DNA of 64,000 nucleotides from NCBI GenBank assembly GCA_025345505.1, contig JANVCC010000018.1:33814040-33878039 (forward strand). Reading direction: 5' to 3'. Each line of letters opens with the position of its first letter. Position 1 is the stretch's first letter. The notes beneath the pieces are model-generated. The model saw nothing but the letters and a program-made list of their open reading frames with translations. It searched no databases and was not told the origin of the DNA. This stretch comes from Todiramphus chloris collaris. Its lineage: Eukaryota > Chordata > Aves > Coraciiformes > Alcedinidae. Positions 9,973 through 22,755 of the stretch are shown in pieces. The translations under genes and the position numbers were made by a program.

Positions 9973-12900
9973 GTAAGTTTAAAACATCTTCCATCTCTCC
10001 TACACCATTTCAGTATACTGTAAAATTCTCCTGGTTTTATTCACTTTTTTAATGTTAGTTTGTCTTGCTATATTTTGAAGACTACTTCTCAGAGATTTTT
10101 GTGATTGTTCTTTTTTTTGTGATATGGACAAGAAATGCTCTAAAGTATTTGAAAAATTTCTTACTTATGGTGCATACAAATTCTTCTAGTCTGTTCCTGA
10201 GCAGACAGCTTTTAAAAACTGTTAAAAAGGCAGATTATAACAATTGTATAGAAAAAGAGAGAAAAACACATAGTTTCTCTAGTTATATGAAGATACAGAT
10301 ATTCATAAAGTAATTATACTTTTTCTTTTTTTGTTCTTTCTTGTGCATTCTTAGATTAAATAGGATGGTTTGCTTCAGAAGATCTGTCACTCTCTAGGCA
10401 GTTGCAAATTTGTGTTTTAAAAATAAATCAGCAAATGAATGAAGAATTTGGAAATAGCATGTCCCCAGCACAAACAACAAATAGGACTGAATTGCATTTT
10501 GTCTCTGTTCATCATGCTGCATAGTTCCTTGCATCATCTTATTAGTTTCCTCATTTGGCTGAAATAACCCTACAAGAATTCCCATAAGTAATGAATTCTG
10601 TTTTCCGTTTTAGGAGTTTTGCTTCTCATTCTGTCTTCTAGAGAAACTTGCAACAGACGTGACAGTGGAATTGCTTGAGACTTAGATGTACCAAGATAGT
10701 GTCCACATCTATGTAACTGCACTACTATTATGGTCAATGAGGATCATATCCCTATAATCTGTGGAGCCTAAAGAATGCTCCAGGCACAAGGTCCCTAATT
10801 TAGGATGAGCTCTAGAGTTGCCTTTAGCACAATGAGAGCCTAGACATCTGCTACAGCTGTGGGCAGATGTACTAATTTGCCTTCATTTAAAATGGATCCC
10901 ACTCACTGTGTATTAAGTATTTACCTCAGAATGTAAATAGCAAACAAACATAATTACCAGGCTAAAGGGGGTGAGAGCCAGAGCAGATATATCTGTATTT
11001 TGATTAGAAAGCGTTCTGTATACTGAAGCTTTTCCAGGACTAGAGCCTTGTGCGTCTAATAGCAGGGTGCTTTCTGTTTCACTGTCGACATGGGGCACCA
11101 CTTAGTTTGTAATGAGAGGTGTCCCTGGCCAGTGTTTTGAAAGGATGTGAACATACATAGCATTTGTGTGGTATCAGTAGTCATGTAGGTATACCTCCTT
11201 TTATTTTTCTTGTATAATTACAGGATAGAGAACAAAGAAAACTTGAGCAAGCGTTCATTAAAGGCTTCTTAATAGTTGGTGACGTCCAGTGTTACCCACT
11301 GTTCTCCTCCTCTAACCAAATGGGAAGTTAAGAAATCATTAAAATAGTGCTGTTTGTAGGAGAGCAACCAAGAGGTTGTCCAAAGAGGGATTACTTGTTG
11401 ATTGGAGGAACCTGGCAAAGCTTAAGTGGGATGTGTCACATCCTAAGCAAGTGAAAATATCCTGACAGATCAGGGATGTTTCAAATCTGCAAGGTGTTTT
11501 TATAAATCATTTTTGAAAGATGGAGTATGTCCACATAATTTCCAAGTGGCATCTTTTCTCTGAATAACTTCACTGAAACAGATGGCTTTTTATGAGATGT
11601 TTTAAATCTCACTTCCACCAAAATATTGACTTAACAGTCATTCCTATTGGCAGCCATTACTTCAATCAGACTCAAGGAGATTAAAAATTGTATAAACCAA
11701 TTGTTAAGTGATAATCGTGGCAGTTTCCCCATCTCTAGGGAAAAGGGGAAAATGTTGTGTGTAGTAAGTGCAGTGTTCATAAAGATTTATTGAAAAATCC
11801 TTTTTAGAGGTTTGGTTTTCTTTAAACAGAATTGAATATGGAAATCAATCTGTAGAATTCAGAATTAGTAGAGGAAATTGTGTAACCAGTTCTTCATGTG
11901 CTGTGTACCAGATATCTCCCAGGGACACTTCATGCTTTAGTTTTAATCATCACTGTTTACTCAAGTGGTGATTGAAATATCAAGATTATAGGTTTAAAAT
12001 AAAATTACCATTAATTACAAGGCTGTCATCTGGAAAGAGTGGCAAACTCTATGAATTTTTGTTCCAGGAGGATGCTTAAATCCCTCCAGTATAAAAACAT
12101 TAGAAATTTTGTTGTATCTAACCTTACTAGCTGTCGAAAAGCATCTGTGCAGACAGCCACCAATGCAGCTATAAAGTATTTGACATAATGTTACCTTTGC
12201 CATCTTCACCTATAAAACTGTCAGGAGCTGTCAAGGAGGACAAAGGGCTGTGAGAAACACCTTCAAAAAGTGAACAAAGAGAGAAGTGGCTGTGGATTAC
12301 ACTTAATGCCTCATCTTCAGAAGCAATCCGTGCATTTTGCAGAGAAAATTGAATAACTTAAAAAACCTTTGAGAATTGGAAACGAGATAATTATATCTAC
12401 ATTAGATGTAAAGGAAGAAAAACAGCAGCAGAATTGCTTGCTGTAACTGTTGAATCCTATTGTTTGAGATGGTTCTAATTATAAAACACTGGAAGCTGTA
12501 GGAACCATCAAAGATGTACTTGGAGCTTTTCTGTCTGGATTCAGTTGCCTAAAGCTGTGCACTTTGGAGAGATTTTTTGACCTGAAACTCCAAACTGACA
12601 TGAGTATCAAAAGGGAGGAAAAAAAAAAACCGTCGCGAGAGGTAAACTAAAAGAAAATAACTATTTAAAATACAAACCTATTTAAATCAAATAACTACAA
12701 ATAAGAGTAGCCTTTTGAATTTCTCTTTTTAATTTTTGCCCTCTTCCTCCATGTTTGGAAAGCAGCTCAGAAGTCTGCATACAAGCTGTCAGATACACAA
12801 TCTTTTGGAGGAAGCCTTCTAGAAATACCTAGAGCCTCAAGTCACGACTGCTAAGGCTGAAGCATGAATGCTCTGAGGTTAAATCATCTGCTCAAAAGGC

Positions 12901-14689
12901 CTGCCTCTGCACCTTCTGCTGGCATGGCCACCTCAGGAAAGCTTGTGAGGACCCTGTATCTAATTCTGGTCCAGATGAGCTGTTGCTGTCACGTTGCAAA
13001 ATCTGCTGTAGTTGCTGCTGATCTATGGAGCAAGCATTTTGCTTGCCACTAATTTTTAACTCCTCAGCACTGAGACTCTTGCAGGTTTGTATGGGTTTGT
13101 TGCTGGTGGTGCATAAGCTTTCCATGGGCAAATTTTTTATTCATATTGAGTCACTCCACTGTCAGCAGAACCACTGTCCTATTTATGCAGGTTCTTTGCA
13201 AGTCCTGCTGTCAAGCAGACAGAAGTGTATTACAAGAAAACTCTGTGAGACTGTATTCAGTATGCAGAGCCTCTGGCTCTACTTTTCAAATAGACTGTTC
13301 TCTGCTTCCTGACAAAACATGGGAAATGTTTTCCCATGGAAAACTTCCTTAGGAGTGATGATATGTGCTTATAGCTCCAATGGAGTAAAAACTTTGTCTC
13401 TTCTCCTTCTGAAAAGAAGCACAGGAATATTTTTTTCCTTAATACACCCAGTTGGGATTTGACAACAGCTATCTCCATCCATCTCCACAGGGACAGCAAA
13501 TGTGCATCTCCCCTGCTCTTAGATACATCACTCTCTCACTGGTACTGAGATGTGCTTGTTCTGTTGAGGTTTGTCTCTCTTGTCCAAGGGTGCATTGTTA
13601 GAAGGGATCATCTCTCCTATATCAGAAAAACACAACGGTATGGGGGTTTCCCAGCTTCCTGTGCTGTTCAGAATAGCATGTGTGGTTCTGTATGGAGATC
13701 TGTGTCTGTTTCTTGGACTTCTTGTTTTAAGGAGTTAATCAAAATACTAAAATAGAAGACAATGGTGCATTGCTTTGAGGATTCTAAAGTCCAGCTGTGC
13801 AGGACTCTCAGAAGAGACTGCTTTCTGCTGCCTTGTTCTTGTTGAACAAATGCCTCATCCAGCTGCCCCACCTCACTTTTAATCTCTTTCAAACAAGACC
13901 CAGAAGGAAAAGAGATATGTTTCATTGAGTTATGTTGGTTTGCTTCTTCTCATGCTATGTTTAAAACATCAATACTGCCTTTGATGATGCTGTCAAGAGT
14001 CATGAACTGCCTGCTCGTTCAAACAGAGAAAAAAAAAAAGTAAAAAAAAAGTTATGTGCTATTTCCTTACTTTTTTTAATCCTCCTCCCCTTTGCAAATT
14101 GCCTAACCTGCCTTTAGGGTAGTTGTTTTGAAGCTGTTTTGTTTTAACAGTACCTGAATGGGTATTGAGACATGAACACAGTCTCTAGGAACTATTCTTA
14201 TCCTGTTTGGGACTTTACTGCCTGTTTTAATTTTTTTCTCTCTTGCCTTCCATCTAAAAGTCTTTATGCAGAATTTTGCAAATGCTCTCTATTACTGTTG
14301 ATATATACTTAGCAGAAAAACAAATGCAAGAATTATGGGTAGTAGTTTAACACATCTACCAGATGTTTGTCTGAGAAAGGATTCACAATTCTTCCAGAAA
14401 ATAGCAAGTTCAAATGTAGTACAGTGAAAAGCAGAAAGAGTAATGTTTGAATATCATTGGCAATTATATAATGCAGTGTTTGGAAGTGTGCTTGTGCAGT
14501 TGAAAAACTACACATTAATCAGAACCATGGTTTTGACTCTTTTCTTGTCCAGGACACAATTTGTATGATTCAGTAATGATTAAAATTGCCTGGAAGAGAG
14601 TAATGATAAACTGATGGTTTTAATACATGCAACAGTATGTATTTAATATGTGCTCCAACTGGTTGTGGGTGACAACGAATTTCCATGGC
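9973..14689. other. MEI4 intron, 5' part
   Basis: Starts with the GTAAGT donor. No gene recognised. The 12720-13930 stretch is less A/T-rich and has several minus-strand open frames (12892-13131, 13257-13499, 13668-13925). I could not connect them to a known protein. Confidence 0.55.
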
Positions 14690-15120
14690 TGTGTATATGA
14701 TTGAGGGAGTGAGGCATCTCCCTTATGAAGAAAGTCTAAAGGAGCTGGGTCTCTGGAGCTTGGAGGAGACTGAGGAGTGACCTCATTAATGTTTATAAAT
14801 ACATAAAGGACAAATGTCAGGAGGATGGAGCCAGGCTTTTCTCTGTTATGTCCAATGATAGGACAAGGGGTAACGGGTTCAAGCTGAAACACAAGAAGTT
14901 CCACCTCAACAGGAGGAAAAACTTTTTCACTGTGAGGGTGATGGAGCCCTGGCACAGGCTGCCCAGAGGGGTTGTGGAGTCTCCTTCTCTGGAGACATTT
15001 AAAACCTACCTGGACACGTTCCTATGTGACCTGCTTTAGGTGGTCCTGCTCTGGCAGGGAGGTTGGACTAGATGATCTTTCGAGGTCCCTTCCAACCCTT
15101 AACATTCTGTGATTCTGTAT
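14690..15120 (+). mobile_element. CR1 LINE 3' fragment, + orientation
   Basis: Reads GAGGCATCTCCCTTATGAAG, GACCTCATTAATGTTTATAA, AAGTTCCACCTCAACAGGAG and GGACTAGATGATCTTTCGAG, and ends ATTCTGTGATTCTGTAT. This is a CR1 subfamily different from those at 226 and 2628; its reverse-strand relative is at 31943. Confidence 0.93.
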
Positions 15121-18100
15121 AGTTTGTAGTATCTTTTGTCAGCAACTGTCATGGCAATACTTAACTCATCAGTTTACAAGAGTCCAGTCTTGCCTGCTTC
15201 AGGTCAGGTAAGATTTAGGTCACCATGTCACTGGTGGTTCCCAAGTCTAAAATTAGTGGGCTTCAGTTTTCCTAAATTAATTGACTCCCAAGGGGATTAT
15301 CATGGCTCTTGAGAAATGGTGCTTTTTCATCAGCCAAAGAATGTTGCTTGTAAAGTGGAAGAGCAGTTCATTCATATGACTATTAGAATGTGTTGCCAGG
15401 ATTTTATGGTCTAGTAAGAGTTACTGTTTGAATCTCTAGATTTTTGAATTAAATTTTTTCAGCAATCTATTGTCCTATGTAGAGAGCTATTAAAGTCAAA
15501 CGGTAATCAGAATCCTTTCTCTTGTAAATCACTACAGTTTAAAGCAATCACTAAACTGACTGACTTTACCAAAGTAAATTAAAGTGTATCATAGGAATAA
15601 CTAGACAGCAGTGAATGAAAGAAAATTTTCTCTGTCGCTTAGACTTATGTCCATCTTGCCTTGTCAGGAATTTAATTTTTTTTTAAATTATTTTATTTTA
15701 TTTTTTGGTAATGATTAGGGCAAATAAATTTTACTTGTGGTTTCCAAGCTGCCTGTAATGCTATTTTGTCAGGACCATTTCTTTTCCTAATAACAAATAC
15801 TGTCACTGCCTTTTTTTATATATAAGTAATTAACTAGTATTCACAGTATTTCAGATTATTTCTACTAGGAGGAGAAAAAAAGGATGGAATAGGCTTTTAC
15901 TGTTCTGTTGATTTACAAATTAAATATATTGTGGCCTTTAATGCAAGAATATGGGAGGTTCTTGGTTTTGTTGAATGTAGTAGGAAATATATCAAGAGAT
16001 GCTTGGGGTTTTTTTATCTCTGCCCCTAGTCTCTCCAGTGAATGCTTTCTGTCAAAGCTCTTTTAATTTTCTGTAGCATCACAATGGCTATGTCATTTAG
16101 CTCCTTTGGCATCTCTGTGATATTTGCAGCTGAGACCATGTGGAACGGCAACATCAAAACCCATCTCTCAGTCTTCACTTATCACTCCTGTGTAAAAGCA
16201 TTTGAATTCTATTTTGGCCTTGTTTTCTGTTATTCTAGCCATGTTATTGAAGAAAAGGACCTAAAATTGTGCTGGGTTTTTTTGTCTCAAGTGTTCCATA
16301 ATAGGTGGTTATTCAAACAAATTATATGACCGCCTTAGATCCATTACATTACTTATCCAGATTCATTCTGGTCGCTTCCAGATGGAGGTCTAGGGCTGTT
16401 CCTGCTGTGAGAATTGTCTTTCTCTTCATGAAAAACTCAATTTGTTACTTTCAACAGAGGTGGTGGGGTTTTGTTGTTGTTGTTGATGATGATGTTGTTT
16501 GTTTGTTTGTTTGTTTGTTTTTGTACTGGAGTGAAAATTACCTCTAGTTTTTGAAGGTGCCTGTATCCCCAGGGGTTTTTGGTAGTGGTCCTCAACCATT
16601 GCTTAAAGTGTGAGTATATACTTCAATAAAGAGAATCTTAAGGTTTCTCTGTTCCTTTACCTGTTTACTAATGAACCTCATAGCTTAAATTTGTTATGCT
16701 TGTCTAGGAAATATTTTTGTGTGCCCAAACAGTGTGTTTGTATTATGGCAGTAAGAAATGAAAAGTAGTCTCTGTAGAGCCTGTTATCTACAGCCAGTTA
16801 CAAAGATGGTTGAGGATTCTTTGCATAACTTCTTAGTGCTCAACTCCCACAGTCCTAAACAAAGTACTTCTGTTCTTCTAAGGTATATATACCAGATACC
16901 TGGCATCTTTAAGAGGTATTCAAAGTAGCTAGCACATGGAAACAAAGGGAAGAAGAGTGAAAGATTAGGAAATAAACATCTGAAATCCATTTGCATTTGT
17001 AGGGACTGTGTAAATCTTAGACATTGATTTACATCCCTGAATTTTTTTAGGGATGATCAGCTCACTCTTTAGTTTAAAAACATAAAAGCTAAAGAATACC
17101 TGCTTCCTGTAATTTATCCAGTGACTTTTTATAAGCAGTCCTCTGCTGAAAAATTTTAACCCGTAACTCTTCTGCTCTGAGTGAGGCCACACTTGTTACT
17201 TGGTGTCTTCTGCATCCATTAACATGGCTTGGCAACTCAGCATCAGCAGGCAGCTGCACAGTTCTTCACTCCTCTACACTTCTAACCAGGAGGAGGAATC
17301 CAGAGTAATATACATTTTAATCTCTTGGGCAGGGAAGACTTAGTATCTGGAGCTGCTTCTTCATAATCAGTAGAGTGTTTACAATAGGTATTAAAAAAAA
17401 AAAAGGGCAGCAGTAGGATCAGAGTTGTCTTGAGTTGTACCTGTTGTGAATGCTGTTTGTTTAACTGAGATTGACACTGTCTTTCTGTTGACAGCATCTA
17501 CTGGATCTAGCCTCTTGGATGAATTAGATAGATAGATGCCTAATTCATGAATCCCAAGAAAATGCAGACATTCTTGATCTCTGCCAAGATAGCATCGCTT
17601 AAAGTAAATTTATTGGTGTCAGCAAGATCTCAAGTGTCTTCAGTAGTTAGCTGGATTTCTTTGTACAGCAGTTTCTTCTACTTAGATGAACTGATGACTT
17701 GTGTATTTACATACCCCCAGGGAAAGTGTTGCCTTTTCTGAAAAGGTGATTGGGGTGGGTGATATAACCACTGCACTTGCTTTTAGTGTATGGAAATAGA
17801 TATTACCATTTTGAGGTAGACACTAAATTAAACATGAAAGTGATTTGGAGCCCTGAATTCCTCTAAGGGCATTCAGGTTGTGCTTTATTTTTGAGTAGGG
17901 GGGTTTTGGTTGGTTGGTTGGTTTGGCTTTGTGTTTTTTTGTTTGTTTGTTTGTTAAAAAAAAAAGCCCAAAGAACAGGTTCTGTTAAGTGTATTTTATC
18001 CCATCAAGTAGGTGTCATTGTTTCATATTATCACTCTTAGGGGAATGAGAGGTGCTCAAAATGGGAAAGACAATAATAGTCTTTATCCTATGAAACGGAA

Positions 18101-21100
18101 AGAAAGAAAAAAGTTAAATAAATTTGTTATCAAAGACTTAGTATTATTTTAAGTGTAGAATTTCCAAGTTAATTTGCTCTATTTGAAAGTGAAGGCTAAG
18201 AAGAAATTGCCTCAGTAGCAGTTTATCTCAATAATATACAAAGCTAAAAAAAAATAACAAACAAAGTTAAAAGAAACAATAATTAAAGATTTAGAGATTA
18301 ATGTTATAAAATGCTACAGGAGTTTACCAGAGGTAAATAAGGGCAGAACAACGTAAGAGCATTCTTTGTAAAATAAACTGTGTTTACAGATCGGAGATTT
18401 GGTTGCTTTTATCTATCTGTGTTCAGCAAAGCATTTGTTATTCAACTCATACTACAAAGGCAGTAATGAAACTGAAAAATATGTTCTTTAATACTTTAAA
18501 ATCTTTTGCAATTGGATAAGAAAGCAGTTAGAGATATGTCAGCAAGTTGTGCTATGTACTGGGTATTTAGACTTGCCAGTAAAAGGATGGGAAAGGTTTG
18601 TATGTCAGTCAGTGAAAAGACATACTACTTAGCTGTAGTCTGGTCACACTACAGGTACACTAGGTCTCGTCTGGGTCTCTCCTCTTTCTTTCAGCAGTAA
18701 CAGCCTTCCCTTGCGCCAGGAAGGAGAGAGTAAACATGTAGGAAATAGTCTTGGGAAATTTGCTTCTGCCAGAGGATTCAGTAGTGTGAAGATGCAGTAA
18801 GGGAGGGGGGGGATAGGAATGTGCCTGCAAGTACATCTCTGCTTCACAGAAGTTTTTATATTCTCTCATCTCTCCTTCTTGCTGATGTGGCAGCAGCAGC
18901 AGCCGACTTGTCTTAGTTTAGCCTGTGGAGAGGGGCAAGCAGATGCACTAATGACTGCCTGTTTTCCTAGGGAACTGGTATTAGGTTGGATAAAAGCATA
19001 TATGGAGCCTGAGGGACCCTGCTGATCAGTGAATCAGAGTGACTTTTAGGCAGCCATGAAAAAATAAACCTAAGAAAGGTATTTTCAGTCTGTGAGTGGG
19101 AAAAAAATGCACCTTCACACTCTCGGTCTGACATATAAGCTTCATGGTCATCAAGGATGTATAGTACACTTCCTTGGAAATCCTTCCTTCTTACTCCACA
19201 AATTCAACAGAGCTGTACTTAAGCCAGTAGGTCACACTTTTCTTTCAGTGAGAACCATGATAACTACTGCTGGCATTTCTGGTTTTTCCAGGATCATTTA
19301 CCATAGTGCTCTGGTTCTCAGTAGGCTAACTGTAGGCTATTTTTTTTTTTCTCCATCTCTGTACTTTGTGTGGCATAAAGGTAGTGTATTACAATGATTC
19401 ATTCCTTCCCAGATGCTGAAATATCTTGGGTTAATTTTAATTATTTCTTTTCCTTTTCTGAATACTTTCCTTAAAAAAAAAAAAAAAAAAAATTTGCTCA
19501 TTCCTTCTTCATTTTAGCTTGGCTTTTGTAAAGATTTTTGGTGCATGCAGTCAATTGTGTTGCAAATAGACCTGCCTCTGTTGTATGTCACGCTGTCAGA
19601 ATGTTTTTCTGCTGAAGCTCTGCAAAAAAGTATCGAGGTACTGTAATAGAAAAGGCCCGTTGCAGCAGTGAAGCTAACTGGTGGTCCTAGCAGTGAATAT
19701 CAGGTTTAGAAGAGCAGGGAGAAGCATGGTCAAGATTATGAAGGGTTAGGGACCAAGCAAGGGTTTGAGATAAGGCTTGCAGAGCAAAGAATTGGAATAA
19801 TACTTATCAAATCCCAAGTATTGAAAATAGTGCAGCATTTTCAGGAGGAGAGATCAATGACAACCATAAAATTAAAAAAGGAAGCAACATGACAGTAGGG
19901 GTACTAATGCTCTGTGTATATGTGAAACTTTTCAATTGACATTGATGAGCTAGAAGTGGAAGTCAGATTGGACTAAATGGGCAAAGGGCAAGGGTGATGT
20001 GAATTGAAAGGCAAAAATCCTGTTTTAACAGCTCACAATTTGAGGATACCTGTAATAATTATTCGCCTTAGTCCTGTGTTGTCAAATGTGCCAGTCGCGT
20101 GGGGAAGAGAGCTGTTGCTTGGCATGAAAACTGTAAACTAGTGAAACAGAAATGTAAGGTGTAGTTTTCATAGTTGCAGGGTGCAGTGAATTGTGCAGCT
20201 GATGAAGGAAATAAACTCACAAGTTTTGGATAACCGTTACTAAAGAAAAGTCAGACACAGTCTGATAAATGAATTCTAAACAAATAATTCATAAGTATAT
20301 ATTTTTATCCTGCTTTCCTGGGGAAAGAAGGCTCATAGGACCGTTCTGTTTGATTTTCTGGTCAGTCTTTTCCTTGACTAGTAACTTTTGAAATGGGTAG
20401 TCATATTGAAATCACTTGGAAAAAGTGTGAAAGGTCAAAAAGACCTTCCAGTAGGCTTTACAGTTGGTGGCTGGGTGGAGGAGAGACCAAATTAGTGTGC
20501 TTGAAACAAGCAGAACATTGGCATGATACATTCATTTTGGAACAGCCAGGTCGACAATCCACACATCCTTCCCAGCTCCTGACACAGCGTTGCTCTCTCT
20601 TCCTCTGCGTCTTGAGGAACACAGGAAGGGAGCAGAAGCGGAGGTATGGGTGGAGGGTTAGGGACAGATGATGCAGCTCCTGAACAGCGAACCAGGCTCC
20701 ATTATTTTCTTGTTCCTGATTGTATGTTTTTTACAGTCTAATTTTTGACTGCTTTTACTTGCAAATCCCTGAAGAGCATAGGTTTTGTTTCATCTATACC
20801 ATTAAGCAAGCTCAAGGGATTAAAAGATTTCTGTTCCTTTTTTAATGTTCGATAGATTTGAGAGCTAAGATATGCTTTTATTGTTAATGAAACTGCATAG
20901 TATTTGAACTATTATGTGTTTAATACATAACACAGAGTTTAATTAACAATACCTGAGTATTGCTCTGAAACAGTCTTAATTCTGTTCACTATTTATATAT
21001 TTATATGCTAGAAGTTTGTTCTGTGTTCATTTAATGAATACAGTCTTTGAGCACTACTTAAACCTTACTTAATTATTGTCTCCTTATTTTCTTAAAATGT

Positions 21101-22623
21101 ACTAAGAGATCCACCAAAATACAGTATGAAATCTTTAATAAATCAAGTAGCCGGTGGGATTTTTCAGTGGCATCCATACCCATATCTCAAGTACCTTAAG
21201 TACCGACATTACAAAAATCTCTATTTACTTCTATTAGCAGAGGCTCAGGCTTTACATTTTAAGATCTCCTGTCATCTAGTCCTACAAAATTACAGTCAGA
21301 AAATGGTAACTCTTGTCAAACCAGAAAAGATAAGAAAATTTTGTGAAAGATCCTATTTTATTCAAATTTCAGCTGCTATCATTAATAATTACAAAAAATT
21401 AAAATTCTTCATTCTTTCTCTGTTTACAAAAATAAAGACAAATAAAAATAGAGCATAAACAAGAGAAATAATAATCATGTTTGTGTGTAAATGTATACAT
21501 TTATTGTGTTCTTTGGGAGAGGTAGCATTGAAAAATTACTCTGCATTGTAAAAAGCAAATTAGCAAGTAGACTCAGTGTTACACTCTGAAAATATAGAAC
21601 TCTATAATATGTCTCCATCATTAATAATAAATTAGATTGTGAATGGGATGCTTGCTTTTGTGTTATTAGTTGTTGGTAGTTAGACATACAGATTTGGATC
21701 AGAATATCCTTTCGTCAGTCAAAAGTACTCATTTACAAAGAGATACTGAATATTCATGTAGGAGTATATATTTATATAAAAATATAAATTATAGTAATTA
21801 TATTTAATGTGTATTACTTTTTTCTTTGAAAGAACTCCAATAAATTTATATATAGAAATTATAATTTATTCTATAAGTGGTTTATGAAATAATGTCATGC
21901 TTACTTTGTAGAGCAGTATGTTTCATTATGTAATAGCAATACATTTCCATTTCAAGGAACAAAAAAACCAGTTTTGTTTTGGGTTTTTTTTTAATAGAAA
22001 AGACAGGGGGAATGGGGTGGGGAAGAGACAAAAATTACTAATATAATTCTCATGTAAGTTCAAATCAATTCTCTTGTGGTTCAGGAGGGATATCTTGGTT
22101 ACAGCTTGTTAAAAATATTAAAATGAATTGTTTGAATTTGAAAATCAAGTGTATCTTCTGTCAGTTAGCAATTAATCAAGGTTATTGCTGAGAAATCTAT
22201 TGACAGAAAAGTCTTGCTCATGTGTTTGAATTTGAAAGAATTCAGTTGTCTACCTGGGACAATTGGAATTACTGTATGTGCAGGGCAGTCACCCACTTTC
22301 TGTGACAGAAGATGGGCATGATGATGGCTAATGCTGAAAAAATGCCTCCTGAGGAATTAATGCTTTTGGAAGAGTTTGTTTATATGACAGTTTCCTGTAG
22401 TGTGAATCTTTTGAGAAAGGAAAATTTCTAGGTAATGGATGTGGGTTTCTCATAGATCTCATATGTACGTAATTAATAGAGTTTTAAACTCTCTAAAATT
22501 TTGAATTTGACTTTTTTGTTTAAAATTTTAGTACATCAATCCCATTCCTATTTAAAGTAATTGTTTGGGGTGAAAAACACAGACATATTTTGAAAGATTA
22601 AATTTACTGTTATTTCTCCTTAG
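15121..22623. other. MEI4 intron, 3' part before the 44-codon exon
   Basis: No gene recognised over 7.5 kb. It holds simple repeats: a (GTTT)n at about 16496-16519, a short GATA run at 17526-17537, GTTT/T-rich tracts around 17905-17955, and an A run near 19472-19492. Open frames such as 16042-16329, 18644-18869 and 21126-21458 look random. Confidence 0.55.
16496..16519. repeat. (GTTT)n microsatellite
   Basis: Five to six GTTT units, preceded by GTT and GAT triplet runs at about 16470-16492. Confidence 0.9.
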
Positions 22624-22755
22624 TTTCAGGCACTGCATGCTGTATCACACACACTGGTTTTGTTAGGAAGGAACAACATACTAAGAAAAACTTTAATATC
22701 TCTTCTGCTATCAGAAGTACGTCAGTTTGCTGAGCAGCTGTTGCAAACTCACCAG
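22624..22755 (+). CDS. MEI4: MEI4 internal coding exon, 44 codons
   Basis: Short phase 0/0 coding exon of 132 bases, too short to stand out as an ORF. A pyrimidine-rich acceptor ending in CTCCTTAG precedes it and a GTACCT donor follows. It reads directly on from the exon at 9413-9972 and begins FQALHAVSHTLVLLG. The distinctive core LRKTLISLLLSEV is near-identical to the corresponding mammalian MEI4 helix, and the exon ends in ...QTHQ. The segment belongs to the C-terminal all-helical part of the protein. A minus-strand open frame over the same bases (22610-22840) is a shadow. Confidence 0.95.

Noticed and set aside
16042..16329. 95-codon + strand frame with hydrophobic stretches
   Set aside because: No family recognised, no splice or promoter context, and composition matching the surrounding intron.
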